Shown: positions 18,981 to 30,115, counted from the first letter of the stretch. The stretch: DNA of 64,000 bases from Sphingomonas sp. ATCC 31555 (GCF_000282895.1 NZ_ALBQ01000009.1:1-64000), one strand, 5' to 3'. Notes: generated from the letters alone by a model not told the origin. A program made the numbers and translations.

Positions 18981-19871
18981 TCAGGGCCGCGCCCTGGCCT
19001 GCGGATAGGTCCCCAGCAGCCGCACCCATTTCGAGTGGAACCCCAGTTCTTCCAGCGCGCGTATCACGCCCGCGTCCTCGGGGCTGCCGACGATATCGGC
19101 ATAGAACTCGGTCGCCGAGAAGCTCGCCTCGCGCTGATAGCTTTCCAGCTTGGTCATGTTGACGCCATTGGTCGCGAACCCGCCCAGCGCCTTGTAGAGC
19201 GCGGCGGGGATGTTCTTCACCTCGAAGATCAGCGACGTCATGAACGGACCCTCGCCGGTGATTCCCGGCGCGTCGCGCGAGAGCACCACGAAGCGCGTCA
19301 TGTTGTGCGCCGCATCGGCAATGTCGCTGGCCAGCACGTTGAGCCCGTACAGCTCGGCCGCATGGGCCGGTGCGAGCGCGGCGACCTTGGGATCGCCCAG
19401 CTCTGCCACCATCGCCGCGGCGCCGGCCGTATCGGGATAGGCGACCTGTGCGATGCCGTGCGCCTTCAGCCAGTGGCGGCATTGGCCGAGCGCCTGGGGA
19501 TGGCTCATCGCCTCGCGGATGCCGTCGATCCCGCCGATGCCCATCAGCGTGTGGCGGATGGCCAGGAAATGCTCGCCGATGATCGACAGGCCGGATTCGG
19601 GGAGAAGAAAATGAATGTCGGCGACGCGCCCGTGCAGGGAATTCTCGATCGGAATCATCGCGCGATCGGCCCGGCCTTCCTTCACCGCATCGATCGCGTC
19701 GTCGAACGAAAAGCAGGGGAGCGGCAGGGCATCGGGGAAAGCCTCGCGCACCGCGACGTGCGAATTCGCGCCCGGTGCGCCCTGGAACGCCACGGCACGA
19801 TCCGGCGCGGCGGCGGCATCGGCAAGCATCCGGGCGACGATGGGGCGTGCGGGGGCGGCGAAATTCTCCAT
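18981..19871 (-). CDS. pheA: Prephenate dehydratase
   Basis: Converts prephenate to phenylpyruvate in phenylalanine synthesis. The 296-residue protein has the type II periplasmic-binding-like catalytic domain (VAFQGAPGANSHVAV, MIPIENSLHGRV) and a C-terminal ACT domain (TSLIFEVKNIPAALYKALGGF, LESYQREA) for Phe feedback inhibition. There is no chorismate mutase domain, as is usual in alphaproteobacteria. It is divergent from the cytochrome c gene. Confidence 0.95.
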   Translation of the reverse strand: MENFAAPARPIVARMLADAAAAPDRAVAFQGAPGANSHVAVREAFPDALPLPCFSFDDAIDAVKEGRADRAMIPIENSLHGRVADIHFLLPESGLSIIGEHFLAIRHTLMGIGGIDGIREAMSHPQALGQCRHWLKAHGIAQVAYPDTAGAAAMVAELGDPKVAALAPAHAAELYGLNVLASDIADAAHNMTRFVVLSRDAPGITGEGPFMTSLIFEVKNIPAALYKALGGFATNGVNMTKLESYQREASFSATEFYADIVGSPEDAGVIRALEELGFHSKWVRLLGTYPQARARP

Positions 19872-19973
19872 GGAGGCGCGCGCTAGCCTTCGTGCGATCG
19901 CACCGCAAGTCCGCTTGCTTTCGGGCGCGGCAGCGCTCTAAAGATGAAATCAAAGCACAGGCGGGAGCGGATA

Positions 19974-20651
19974 ATGCAAGATCGCTTCAATACGATCGCA
20001 GGTTGGGCGTTGGCGGGGGGCATTGCGGCCCTGGGACTTTCGATCGTTAGCGCGAAGATCTTCCATTCTGAAGCGCCCGAGAAGCCCGGTTATTATGTCG
20101 AGGCAGTGGAAGAAGGCGGCGGTGGCGCCGCTGCGGCGGCACCCTTGCCGGTCCGCCTGGCGAGCGGCGATGCCGCCAAGGGCGAATCCGGGTTCAAGCA
20201 GTGCGCCTCGTGCCACACCATCACCCAGGGTGGCGCGAACGGCATCGGCCCCAATCTCTATGCCACGCTGGGCGAGCCGATTGCCCAGGGCAAGGGCGGC
20301 TTCGCCTTCTCGGACGCGCTGAAGGGCGTGGGCGGCACCTGGGATCTGGAAAAGATGGATGCCTGGCTGGCCAATCCGCGCAAGTTCGCGCCGGGTACCA
20401 AGATGACCTTTGCCGGCATTTCGGACCCGCAGCTGCGCGCTGACGTGATCCTGTATCTCAACAAGCAGGGTTCGAACCTGCCGCTTCCGGCTGCCCCTGC
20501 CGCCGGCGAGCAGGCCGACAATGCCGGGGTACAGAGCAACGGCGCCGTGGAAGGGGCGGATGTTTCGGTGAACGTCAGCCAGGCGACGCCGGCCGAAGGC
20601 GCACCCTCGCGCGACCCGCAGGCTGCGATCCAGGCCGAAAAGAAGCGCTGA
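19974..20651 (+). CDS. cycM: Membrane-anchored class I cytochrome c
   Basis: A 225-residue cytochrome c of the cytochrome c552/CycM type that shuttles electrons to terminal oxidases. ATG 19974 is preceded by GGAGCGG; ATG 19944 is an alternative. A membrane anchor at about residues 8-28 is uncleaved. An Ala/Gly linker precedes the heme motif CASCH (C77, C80, H81), and the axial Met is in GTKMTFAG (Met144). A Pro/Ala-rich tail of ~55 residues follows the heme domain and is unusually long. The symbol is by family resemblance. Confidence 0.88.
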   Translation: MQDRFNTIAGWALAGGIAALGLSIVSAKIFHSEAPEKPGYYVEAVEEGGGGAAAAAPLPVRLASGDAAKGESGFKQCASCHTITQGGANGIGPNLYATLGEPIAQGKGGFAFSDALKGVGGTWDLEKMDAWLANPRKFAPGTKMTFAGISDPQLRADVILYLNKQGSNLPLPAAPAAGEQADNAGVQSNGAVEGADVSVNVSQATPAEGAPSRDPQAAIQAEKKR

Positions 20652-20750
20652 GTCCGGCCGGGCTTCCTCCGCGGGTGCGTAGCCTGTCGGCACGCGGCGC
20701 CATGCCCCTTGCCGAACTTCGGGCCCTTGTGCACTGTCCTCCTGTTACGG

Positions 20751-20790
20751 CCCCGGCATGATTGCCGGGGGCCCGGACGGCCTGTCCGGG
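20751..20790 (+). promoter_or_regulatory. Tandem perfect hairpins upstream of the b561-YceI gene
   Basis: CCCCGGCA (20751-20758) pairs with TGCCGGGG (20763-20770) around TGAT. One base later CCCGGAC (20772-20778) pairs with GTCCGGG (20784-20790) around GGCCT. They lie 32 bases before the ATG. They may form a leader structure or end the cytochrome c transcript, although no T-run follows. The loops do not match guanidine-II (ACGR) loops. Confidence 0.4.
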
Positions 20791-20821
20791 AGGCGCCGTA
20801 TCTGTGGGGAGGTTCGTGGAA

Positions 20822-22099
<1,278 letters not shown>

Positions 22100-22105
22100 T
22101 CCAGG

Positions 22106-23539
22106 TCAGCGCGCGGTCGCCAGATCCGCGGGCGTGCTGCCCGATGCGAGGTACAATGCCACGCTGTCGCTCAGCCGCGCCGCCCTCGCCTGGACGAGTT
22201 GCACTGCACTTTGCGCCGCCGCCGAGGAGGCGTTGAGCAGCTGTAGCGTGCCGAGCGCACCCAGTTCGACCTGACGGCGGGTCAGCGTCAGTGTCCGGCT
22301 CGCGGCGGCATCGGCGCGGGCTGCGGCGTCGAGCGCCTCCGCATCGCTGCGCAGGCCGGCAATGGCATCGTCCACATCGAGAAATGCCTGCAATGCGGTG
22401 GCGCGGTACTGCGCCTTGGCGACATCCAGTGCCGCCTCGGATGCCCGCTGCTGGTGCTTCAGCTGGCCGGCATGGAAGATCGGCTGGGTGATGCCGCCGA
22501 TGAGCGAGAAGAACGGATTGCCGGTTGCGAACATGTCGAGGAACTTCGTCGCCGATCCGCCTGCATTGCCGGTGAGCGTGATCGACGGCAACCGGGCGGC
22601 GATCGCCGCGCCGACATCGGCGGCCGCGCCTTTCACCTGCGCCTCGGCGGCGCGCAGGTCGGGCCGGTTGGCGACGATCTCTGCCGGCAACGCGATCGGC
22701 AGTGTTGTGGGCAGCCGAAGATCGGCCAGGTCCGGAAGCTCGACTGCGGTACCGGGGGCGTCGCCGGTCAGCGTCGCGATCAGGCCGGCCTGGTGCTGCA
22801 ACTGGCGCTCCAGCGGCGGCAGGGTAGCCTCGATCGTCGCCAGCGCGGTCTGCTGGGCGCCGACATCGGCTTCGCCGACATCGCCCAATGCCCGCCGCCG
22901 GGCGAGCAGCGCTACCAGATCGCGGTTGTCGTGGATCGCCGTCTGGGTCGCGTCGATCTGCGCCGCCAAGGCGGCGTGCTGGATCACCGCCAGCACCAGA
23001 TTGGCGATGGCGCTGGCCTGCGCCGCGTGCAGCCGGTGCGCGGCCACCTCCACCGCGGCGCGCGCCGAACGCACCTTGTTGCGGCCCGCGCCGAACAGAT
23101 CGACCGGATAGGCGACGGTGAGCTGCGCGGTATGCAGCGTGTACAAGCTGACGTCTTCGTCCGCGAGCGGACCGGAAAGCGTGCGCGAGATCCGGGTGCG
23201 CTGCGCCTGATAGCCGGCGTCGATCTGCGGGCCGGTGCTGCCCTGCGCCGCGCGCGCCAGTTCCTGCGCCTGGCGCAGATTGGCTTCGGCGGAGGCGAGA
23301 TCGTTATTATGGGCTAGCGCTCGGGCGACCAGCGCATCGAGCCTCGCGCTGCCGAAGCTCTGCCACCAGTTCGGCAGCTGTGCCGGTCCGCCGACCAGCT
23401 GCTGCGGTGTCCCGCTTTGGGGGGTGATCGTCGCTTCTGCCCGGGCGGGCGGCAGCGGCACCGGATTGGCCAGATTGTGCGGCCCGGCGGTGCAGCCGGC
23501 GAGCAGGGCGAGCGGGAGAAAGGACTGCGGGCGCATCAT
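22106..23539 (-). CDS. RND efflux outer membrane lipoprotein (NodT/TolC family)
   Basis: A 477-residue outer membrane channel of a tripartite efflux pump. The lipobox LALLAGC (Cys16) indicates lipid anchoring, as in OprM and CusC. Two internally repeated halves of long coiled-coil helices with LASAEANLRQAQELARAAQGS and RASEAALDVAKAQYRA follow the family pattern. It overlaps the RND pump gene by 4 bases and is the last gene of the operon adaptor-pump-channel. Confidence 0.92.
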   Translation of the reverse strand: MMRPQSFLPLALLAGCTAGPHNLANPVPLPPARAEATITPQSGTPQQLVGGPAQLPNWWQSFGSARLDALVARALAHNNDLASAEANLRQAQELARAAQGSTGPQIDAGYQAQRTRISRTLSGPLADEDVSLYTLHTAQLTVAYPVDLFGAGRNKVRSARAAVEVAAHRLHAAQASAIANLVLAVIQHAALAAQIDATQTAIHDNRDLVALLARRRALGDVGEADVGAQQTALATIEATLPPLERQLQHQAGLIATLTGDAPGTAVELPDLADLRLPTTLPIALPAEIVANRPDLRAAEAQVKGAAADVGAAIAARLPSITLTGNAGGSATKFLDMFATGNPFFSLIGGITQPIFHAGQLKHQQRASEAALDVAKAQYRATALQAFLDVDDAIAGLRSDAEALDAAARADAAASRTLTLTRRQVELGALGTLQLLNASSAAAQSAVQLVQARAARLSDSVALYLASGSTPADLATAR

Positions 23540-26500
23540 GCCTGCTCCATCGGAGTGCCGTCGGCATGGTGCCGGCGAACGGTATGGCCATGGGCGCCGC
23601 GATGGCGCGAGAAGTGGAGGATCAGCGGCGGCAGCACCAGCAGGATCAACAGCGGCGCCAGCGACATGCCGCCTACCACCACCAGGGCCAGCGGCTTCTG
23701 CACCTGGCTGCCGATCCCGTTGGAAAGCGCCGCGGGCAGCAGGCCGATGGCGGCGGCGAGGCAGGTCATGATCACCGGCCGCAGGCTGTGCCGCACCGTC
23801 AGTGCCATGGCTGCGTCATGGTCCCTGTCTTCGTTCACATTCTGGTTGAAGGTGCTGACAACGAGGATGCCGTCCATCACGGCGATGCCGAACAGCGCGA
23901 CGAAGCCGATCGCCGCGGAGATGCTGAACGGCGTTCCGGTCAGCGCCAGCGCCAGCACGCCGCCCACCATCGCCATTGGAATCACGCTGAAGGCGAGCAG
24001 CGTGTCGCGAACGGAGCCGAAATTGGCGAACAGCAGCACCAGGATCAGCGCCAGGCTGATCGGCACCACCACTTCCAGCCGTGCCACCGCGCTGGTCAGG
24101 TTGCCGAGCTCGCCCGCCCATTCCAGGTGATAGCCGGGCGGCAGCTGCACGTTCTTGGCGATGCGGGCCTTTGCCTCGTCGATCGCGCCGCCCAGGTCGC
24201 GTCCGCGCACGCTGAACTTGATCGGCATGTAGCGTTCCTGGTGCTCGCGATAGATGAACGATGCGCCGGTGGTGAGGTGCACCTGCGCCACTTCGGACAG
24301 CGGCACCTGGATCAGGCCGTTTCCGGTGGGTGCGGGCGCACCGATCGGGATGCGTCGGATCGCCTCCACGTCTCCTCGCTGGGTGGCATCCAGGCGGACG
24401 GTGATCGGGAAATGCCGATCCGTCGACTTCTCGTACAGGTCGCCGCTCGACTGGCCACCGATCGCAGAGGAAACGGTGGCGTTGATGTCGTCGGGCGTCA
24501 GTCCATAGCGTGCGGCCGCGGCCCGATCGATATCGATCCGCACGGTCGGCTGGCCCAGCGAATCGGAAATGCCGAGGTCGGTGATTCCCCGCACCTTCGC
24601 CATCTGCGCCTTGATCTGGTTGGCGATCGTCTCGAGCGTGGCAAGATCGGCTCCATAGATCTTCAGCGAGTTCGCGCTCTTCACGCCGGACGATGCTTCT
24701 TCCACGCCGTCCTCGATATATTGCGAGAATTCGAACTCGACGCCGGGATAGCGCGCCTGCAGCTTGGCCTGCAGCTCCGCCGTCAGCTTTTCCTTCGTCA
24801 TCCCCGCCGGCCAATCTTCGGCAGGCTTCAGCGGCGTGTAGAATTCCGCGTTGAAGAAGCCGGTGGGATCGGTGCCGTCGTCCGGGCGACCATGGGTTGA
24901 GGTCACGCGATCCACTTCGGGATAGGCTGCGATGATCTTGCGGATGCCGTTGACGATAGGCTTACCTCCCTCAAGCGAAATAGAAGCCGGCAACGTCGCG
25001 CGGATGTAGAGATTGCCCTCCTCCAGATGCGGCAGGAACTCGACGCCGAGCACGCGCACCGTGCCGAACGCGCCGAGCACCAGCAGGGCAGCCAAGCCGA
25101 AGGTGAGCAGGCGATTGGTGACGGCAAAGGCGATCGCCGGCTCCAGCACCCGGCGGATCTGGCGGACCACCCAGGTATCCACTTCACGCAGCTTGTCCGG
25201 CAGCAGGAGCGCCGACAGCACCGGCGAGACGGTGAACGCCGCCAGCAGGCCGCCGGCAATGGCATAGGCATAGGTCTTCGCCATCGGACCAAAGATGTGC
25301 CCTTCGACGCCGGTCAGCGTGAACAGCGGGAGGAAGCTGGCGATGATGATCGCGGCGGCGAAGAAGATGCCGCGGCTGACGTCGCTGGAGGCGTGCAGGA
25401 TTGCCGAGAAGCGGTTGGCCGGCGTCGCATGGATCCGCCCTTCGGAGATCGCATGCGATCGCTCCGCCAGCCTTCGATACACCGCTTCCACCATGATCAC
25501 CGCCGCGTCGACGACCAGGCCGAAATCGAGCGCGCCGAGCGACAGCAGATTGGCCGATTCGCCCTGGATCACCAGGATCAGCACCGCGACCGAGAGCGCG
25601 AACGGAATGGTGATCGCGACGATCAGCGCGCTGCGCAGATTGCCGAGGAACAGCCATTGCAGGATGAAGATCAGCAGCACGCCCTCGAACAGATTGTGCA
25701 TCACCGTGCGGGTGGTGACGGCGATCAGATCGGAGCGATCATAGATCCGCTCGATCTTCACGCCGGGCGGCAGGACGCCGCTGGCGTTGATCGTCTCGAT
25801 CTCTTCCTTGACGCGGTTGATCGTCGGCAGCGATTGGGCGCCGCGCTGCATCAGCACGATGCCCATTACCACATCGTTATCCTGGCCTTCGCCAGCGATG
25901 CCCAGGCGTGGCAGGTTGCCGATGCCCACGGTGCCGACGTCGCGCAGCAGGACCGGCGACCCGCCTGCGGTGCCGACCAGCACGTTCCGAATGGCATCGA
26001 CCGACTGGATCAACCCCACGCCGCGGACGATCGCCGCCTGTTCGCCGAAATTTACCGTCTGCCCGCCGACATTGGCATCGCTCTTGCCGATTGCCGTTAG
26101 CACCTGCGGCACGGTGACGCCCTGTGCGAGCAGCTTGTCGCGATCAAGGCGGACCTCGTAGGAGCGCAGCTTGCCGCCCCAGCCGGTCACGTCGATCACG
26201 CCGGGGATCCGCTTGAACCGGCGCTGCAGCACCCAATCCTGAATGGTCTTCAGGTCCATCACCGAATAGCCGCTGGGGCCGGTGAGGCGATAACGATAGA
26301 TTTCGCCGATTGGGCTGGTCGGCGAGATGAGCGGTTGGGCATTGTTGGGCAGGGTGCCGAGCTGCGACAGGCGGCCGAGCACCATCTGCTGCGCCTGTTC
26401 GTGCGTCACGTCATAGCTGAACTGGATCCGCACGTCCGACAGGCCGAACAGCGAGATTGAGCGCACCGCCGTGAGGTGGGGCAGGCCGGCGATCGCCACT

Positions 26501-26706
26501 TCGATCGGCGTGGTGACGTTGCGCTCCATCTCCTCGGCGGAGATGCCGTCGCTCTGCGTCACCAACTCCACCATCGGCGGCACCGGATCGGGATAGGCCT
26601 CGATATTGAGATTGAGGAAGCCGAGCACGCCCGCCGCGATCATGCCGATCAGCAGGGTGAGCACGAGCATACGCTGGCGCAGCGCCAGTTCCACAAGCTT
26701 GTTCAT
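23536..26706 (-). CDS. CusA/CzcA-type heavy-metal efflux RND pump
   Basis: A 1056-residue inner membrane proton-driven pump of the heavy-metal-efflux RND branch. Twelve helices and two large periplasmic loops are visible. The branch signature DFGLVVDAAVIMVE in TM4 carries the proton-relay acidic residues, and ERNVTTPIEVAIAG and GGSPVLLRDVGTV are family motifs. It exports divalent or monovalent metals; which metal cannot be told from the sequence. Both ends overlap neighbours by 4 bases (adaptor upstream, channel downstream). Confidence 0.94.
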   Translation of the reverse strand: MNKLVELALRQRMLVLTLLIGMIAAGVLGFLNLNIEAYPDPVPPMVELVTQSDGISAEEMERNVTTPIEVAIAGLPHLTAVRSISLFGLSDVRIQFSYDVTHEQAQQMVLGRLSQLGTLPNNAQPLISPTSPIGEIYRYRLTGPSGYSVMDLKTIQDWVLQRRFKRIPGVIDVTGWGGKLRSYEVRLDRDKLLAQGVTVPQVLTAIGKSDANVGGQTVNFGEQAAIVRGVGLIQSVDAIRNVLVGTAGGSPVLLRDVGTVGIGNLPRLGIAGEGQDNDVVMGIVLMQRGAQSLPTINRVKEEIETINASGVLPPGVKIERIYDRSDLIAVTTRTVMHNLFEGVLLIFILQWLFLGNLRSALIVAITIPFALSVAVLILVIQGESANLLSLGALDFGLVVDAAVIMVEAVYRRLAERSHAISEGRIHATPANRFSAILHASSDVSRGIFFAAAIIIASFLPLFTLTGVEGHIFGPMAKTYAYAIAGGLLAAFTVSPVLSALLLPDKLREVDTWVVRQIRRVLEPAIAFAVTNRLLTFGLAALLVLGAFGTVRVLGVEFLPHLEEGNLYIRATLPASISLEGGKPIVNGIRKIIAAYPEVDRVTSTHGRPDDGTDPTGFFNAEFYTPLKPAEDWPAGMTKEKLTAELQAKLQARYPGVEFEFSQYIEDGVEEASSGVKSANSLKIYGADLATLETIANQIKAQMAKVRGITDLGISDSLGQPTVRIDIDRAAAARYGLTPDDINATVSSAIGGQSSGDLYEKSTDRHFPITVRLDATQRGDVEAIRRIPIGAPAPTGNGLIQVPLSEVAQVHLTTGASFIYREHQERYMPIKFSVRGRDLGGAIDEAKARIAKNVQLPPGYHLEWAGELGNLTSAVARLEVVVPISLALILVLLFANFGSVRDTLLAFSVIPMAMVGGVLALALTGTPFSISAAIGFVALFGIAVMDGILVVSTFNQNVNEDRDHDAAMALTVRHSLRPVIMTCLAAAIGLLPAALSNGIGSQVQKPLALVVVGGMSLAPLLILLVLPPLILHFSRHRGAHGHTVRRHHADGTPMEQA

Positions 26707-27941
26707 TGATCGATGCCCGCCTCGTTAACGAACAGCGCGCCATGGGTGACGACCTGTTCTCCCGGCTTCAGGCCGCTCAGCACGCGGGTGAAGCCAGCCT
26801 CGGTCTCCCCGATGGTCACGGGCCGCCCGATCAGCAGGCCGCTCGCGTCGCGCACCCATATGCGCGCGCTATCGCCTTCATGTATCACCGCGACGGCGGG
26901 CACGAGCACGCCCGGAGCCCCGCTGCCGATCGGCTGTCGAATGGTGAAGGCAGCGAACATCTGCGGCTTCAGCGCACCATCAGGATTGGCGATGCTCGCG
27001 CGCACCGGCAGGCGATGCGTGACGGGGTCCAGTCCGGCGGCGACATTATCGATGGTGGCCGAGAAGCTGCGGCCGGGCAGCGCCGGCGTGGTGACCGTCA
27101 CCTGGTCGCCGAGCCGGATGGCGGCTGCCTCACCTTCGGGCAACTGTGCGACGAGCCACACACGCGCAGGATCGGTGATCGTCATCACCGGGTTGGTTGT
27201 GCCGGTGCCGAGATACTGGCCGGGAGCGACCGCGCGGTCTGCGACGATCCCGGAAACCGGCGACGGATAGGTGATCGTAGCCGACGTGCCGCTGCCGCCG
27301 GCGTTGCCGAAGAGCGCGAGGCGATCCTGCGCGGCACGTAGAGCCGATTCGGCCTGGCGCGCGGCGGATTGGGCGGCGACGAAATCAGCTTGCGCCTGAA
27401 GATAGTCCTTCATCGCGCCGCCGGCGGTTTCGGTGATTGCCTTTTGCCGAGCGAGGTTCGCGCGGGCGAGATTCAGCGCTTCTTCCGCGCTGGCGCGCTG
27501 AGCGGCCGCGTTGCGCAGCGCGTTCCGGGCATCAACCAGATCGGGCGAGGCGAGACGCAGCAGCGGTTGGCCGCGCGTCACGCGCTGGCCGGCTTCGACG
27601 AGAACCTGCAGAACCTGGCCCGTAAAGGGCAATATGATGGGGGTGCTGTGATCACCATCGGGCAGGATCGATCCGCTGGCGCGCACCAGCTCCGCATTTG
27701 CGCCGGCGCGAGCAACGGCGAAACCCATCTGGCCGAGCTGCTCTGCGGAAGGGCGGAAGCTGCCGGGGGGCAGCTTGGCTTCGGGCACCGGCTTGGGCGC
27801 CAGCATCGCCTGTACACTCAACACGGCAATCCCGATCACGATTACCGCGGCCACGATCGCCGCGAGCAGCAGCAGCTGGGCCCGCGGGAGGAGGCGGGGG
27901 GTGGCGGGCAGTTCCGTGTGTTCCGCGATGTTTCCAGACAC
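26703..27941 (-). CDS. RND efflux periplasmic adaptor (HlyD/CusB-like)
   Basis: A membrane-fusion protein of 412 residues from GTG 27941, chosen because AGAAGGG lies 6 nt before it. ATG 27995 is in frame but has no ribosome binding site. An N-terminal anchor helix (LLLLAAIVAAVIVIGIAVL) is followed by a biotinyl-lipoyl half motif (VLVEAGQRVTRGQPLLRL), a coiled-coil hairpin, beta-barrel and membrane-proximal domains. It links the RND pump to the outer membrane channel. It is the first gene of the operon and divergent from a two-component regulator gene 111 bases away. Confidence 0.9.
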   Translation of the reverse strand: MSGNIAEHTELPATPRLLPRAQLLLLAAIVAAVIVIGIAVLSVQAMLAPKPVPEAKLPPGSFRPSAEQLGQMGFAVARAGANAELVRASGSILPDGDHSTPIILPFTGQVLQVLVEAGQRVTRGQPLLRLASPDLVDARNALRNAAAQRASAEEALNLARANLARQKAITETAGGAMKDYLQAQADFVAAQSAARQAESALRAAQDRLALFGNAGGSGTSATITYPSPVSGIVADRAVAPGQYLGTGTTNPVMTITDPARVWLVAQLPEGEAAAIRLGDQVTVTTPALPGRSFSATIDNVAAGLDPVTHRLPVRASIANPDGALKPQMFAAFTIRQPIGSGAPGVLVPAVAVIHEGDSARIWVRDASGLLIGRPVTIGETEAGFTRVLSGLKPGEQVVTHGALFVNEAGIDQ

Positions 27942-28052
27942 GTTTGTCCCTTCTGCGATCCTGTTTCCGGACAGTGCGAGCGCATTGCCGTTCATGGTGC
28001 GGCGCGGCATTAGAGGGTTCGGCTTACGGGGAGCTTTCAGAATGGCAGCATC

Positions 28053-28754
28053 GTGCGCCTGTTGATGGTGGAAGACGAACCCGCGCTGGCTACGGCGCTG
28101 GCCGAGGCTCTGCGCGGGCGGGGCATCCACAGCGATTTGGCGGGCTCGATCGAGGATGCCCGTCAGATGATCGGGACGGCGCACTATGCGGCGGTGCTGC
28201 TCGACCTTGGCCTTCCCGATGGCGACGGCCTGTCGCTGATCCGGTGGATGCGCGGGCAGCAGCAGGCCACTCCCGTGCTAGCGATCACCGCCCGCAGCGC
28301 GCTCGATGCGCGAGTCGCTGGGCTGAACGCGGGGGCGGACGACTATCTGGTAAAGCCGTTTGATATCGAGGAACTGGTCGCCCGGCTGCACGCGGTGCTT
28401 CGCCGCCAGGGGCAGCTGGTCGCCACCGAATTGCGAATCGGCAATTTGCGGTTCGACACCGTTACCGGCGATCTGGTGGTAGGCGAGCTGCCGGTGGTGC
28501 TGACCGCCCGGGAGCGCCAATTCGCGGCGCTGCTGTTGCGGCGCGCGGGACAGGTTGTCAGCAAGCAGCTTGCCGAGGACCAGCTTTACGGGCTGACCGA
28601 GCCGGTCGGCTCCAATGCGCTGGAGGTGCAGGCGCACCGGCTGCGCCGTAAGCTCGACGCGGCGGGTGCGACGGTGCGGATCGAAACGGTGCGCGGCGTG
28701 GGATATATGATCCGTGCGGTGGCCGATCCGGCGGCGGGACTTGCGCCGGCATGA
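28053..28754 (+). CDS. OmpR-family response regulator
   Basis: A 233-residue two-component regulator. The receiver domain has the acidic pocket VEDEP, the phospho-acceptor Asp in LLDLGLPDGDG (near residue 51) and the conserved Lys in LVKPF. The C-terminal winged helix has SNALEVQAHRLRRKL and TVRGVGYM, the OmpR/PhoB signature. GTG 28053 is used as start because the product then begins MRLLMVEDE, as in the QseB/PmrA/CusR group. It is divergent from the RND efflux operon and overlaps the sensor kinase gene by 4 bases, so it probably regulates the pump. Confidence 0.92.
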   Translation: MRLLMVEDEPALATALAEALRGRGIHSDLAGSIEDARQMIGTAHYAAVLLDLGLPDGDGLSLIRWMRGQQQATPVLAITARSALDARVAGLNAGADDYLVKPFDIEELVARLHAVLRRQGQLVATELRIGNLRFDTVTGDLVVGELPVVLTARERQFAALLLRRAGQVVSKQLAEDQLYGLTEPVGSNALEVQAHRLRRKLDAAGATVRIETVRGVGYMIRAVADPAAGLAPA

Positions 28755-30115
28755 AGCTGTGGCCGCGCTCGCTGATAGCGCGCATCCTGCTGCTCGAGCT
28801 GGGCGCCATCGTGATCGTCGCGGCGGTGCTGCCGATGCTGCTGACTTGGTTCCTGAAAAGCGAGGCGCACCGGATCCAGCACGAGAGCCTGACGCATCAG
28901 GCCTCCGCGATCGCCGCCAACCTGCGGGCGTACGGCAGCCGGACGGTGCTGCAGCTGCCGCACGAACTCGCCCGTATCTATGCCTCCCCCTACGACGGGC
29001 GCGCCTTCGTAGTCGTCGATGGCGCAGATCGCGTGGTCGCCGCCAGCCCGGATTTGGAGCAGTTGCCTTGGCAGGGAGCGCCGCGTGCCGATCGCAGCGC
29101 CGGCTTCCGCGCGGACGCGTTCGTCGGCATCAGCGAACCAGTGAAGTTAGGCCGCCAGCGGCTGTGGGTAATCGTGACGCAGGACCAGGCCGGGCCCGGT
29201 GCGATCCTGGACGATGTGATGCACGCCTTCGTCAAGCGGTTCGATCCGGTGCTGATCGCGGTGCTGCTGCTGCTGCCGTTGATCAACAGCCTGTTGATCA
29301 CCCGGCTCGTGATCGCGGTTCGCGCGGCGTCGCAACGGGCGGAGACAATCGGTGCGCAGACGCTGGACGCGCGTCTGGAAGAACGAGGCCTGCCGCTAGA
29401 AGTCGTGCCGCTGGCGCGGGCGACCAACGACCTGCTGGCGCGGCTGCAGGCCAGCTTTCGCAACCAAGCCGAATTCGTCGCTAACGTCGCGCACGAACTG
29501 CGCACGCCGCTTGCCGCGCACCGGCTGGAACTGGATGCGGTGACCGACCCTGCGGTGCGGGGGCGGCTGCGCGAATCGGCGGATCGGCTGGCGCACGTCG
29601 TCGCCCAGCTACAGGATCTAGCAACTCTAGAGGGCGTGGCGAGCGACCAGTTCGTGACGTTCGATGCCGCTGATCTGGCGCGATCGGCGGTCGCCGAGCA
29701 GGCACCCGCCATTTTCGACGGAGGGCAAACGATCGCACTCGAGCCGCCGGCGCGGCCGGTGCGGATCCGGGGGGACCGAGTGCTCGCCGGGCTCGCGCTG
29801 GCCAATCTGATCGGCAATGCCGGGCGGCACACGCCGGCAGGCACGACAGTTCGCGTGATCGTGGCGGAGGACGGCAGCATCGCAGTGCGCGACGACGGGC
29901 CGGGTATCGCCGCGTCTGACCCCGAACAGGCCCTGCAGCGCTATTGGCGCGCCGACCGCCGCCGTTCGGATGGTGCGGGGCTGGGCCTTTCGATCGTTCG
30001 GAGGATCATGGAGGTGCACCAGGGCACGCTGGGCGTGGAGAGCCAGCCAGGCAAGGGCACCTGCTTCACGCTGCGCTTTCCGCTGGCTGCGGCGGGCGTT
30101 ACCAGCCCGTCGTAA
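28751..30115 (+). CDS. Two-component sensor histidine kinase
   Basis: A 454-residue membrane kinase. One helix at about residues 9-31, a periplasmic sensor of ~130 residues, and a second helix (PVLIAVLLLLPLINSLLI) lead into the H-box VAHELRTPLAAH. The ATP-binding G boxes are VRDDGPGI and GAGLGLSIVRRIM, and FTLRFPL is near the end. It pairs with the preceding regulator (ATGA overlap). Its 3' end overlaps the convergent TonB receptor gene by 17 bases. Confidence 0.93.
   Translation: MKLWPRSLIARILLLELGAIVIVAAVLPMLLTWFLKSEAHRIQHESLTHQASAIAANLRAYGSRTVLQLPHELARIYASPYDGRAFVVVDGADRVVAASPDLEQLPWQGAPRADRSAGFRADAFVGISEPVKLGRQRLWVIVTQDQAGPGAILDDVMHAFVKRFDPVLIAVLLLLPLINSLLITRLVIAVRAASQRAETIGAQTLDARLEERGLPLEVVPLARATNDLLARLQASFRNQAEFVANVAHELRTPLAAHRLELDAVTDPAVRGRLRESADRLAHVVAQLQDLATLEGVASDQFVTFDAADLARSAVAEQAPAIFDGGQTIALEPPARPVRIRGDRVLAGLALANLIGNAGRHTPAGTTVRVIVAEDGSIAVRDDGPGIAASDPEQALQRYWRADRRRSDGAGLGLSIVRRIMEVHQGTLGVESQPGKGTCFTLRFPLAAAGVTSPS

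Noticed and set aside
20751..20790. Guanidine-II (mini-ykkC) riboswitch
   Set aside because: Two hairpins are present, but the loops are TGAT and GGCCT, not ACGR, and the spacing is one base.
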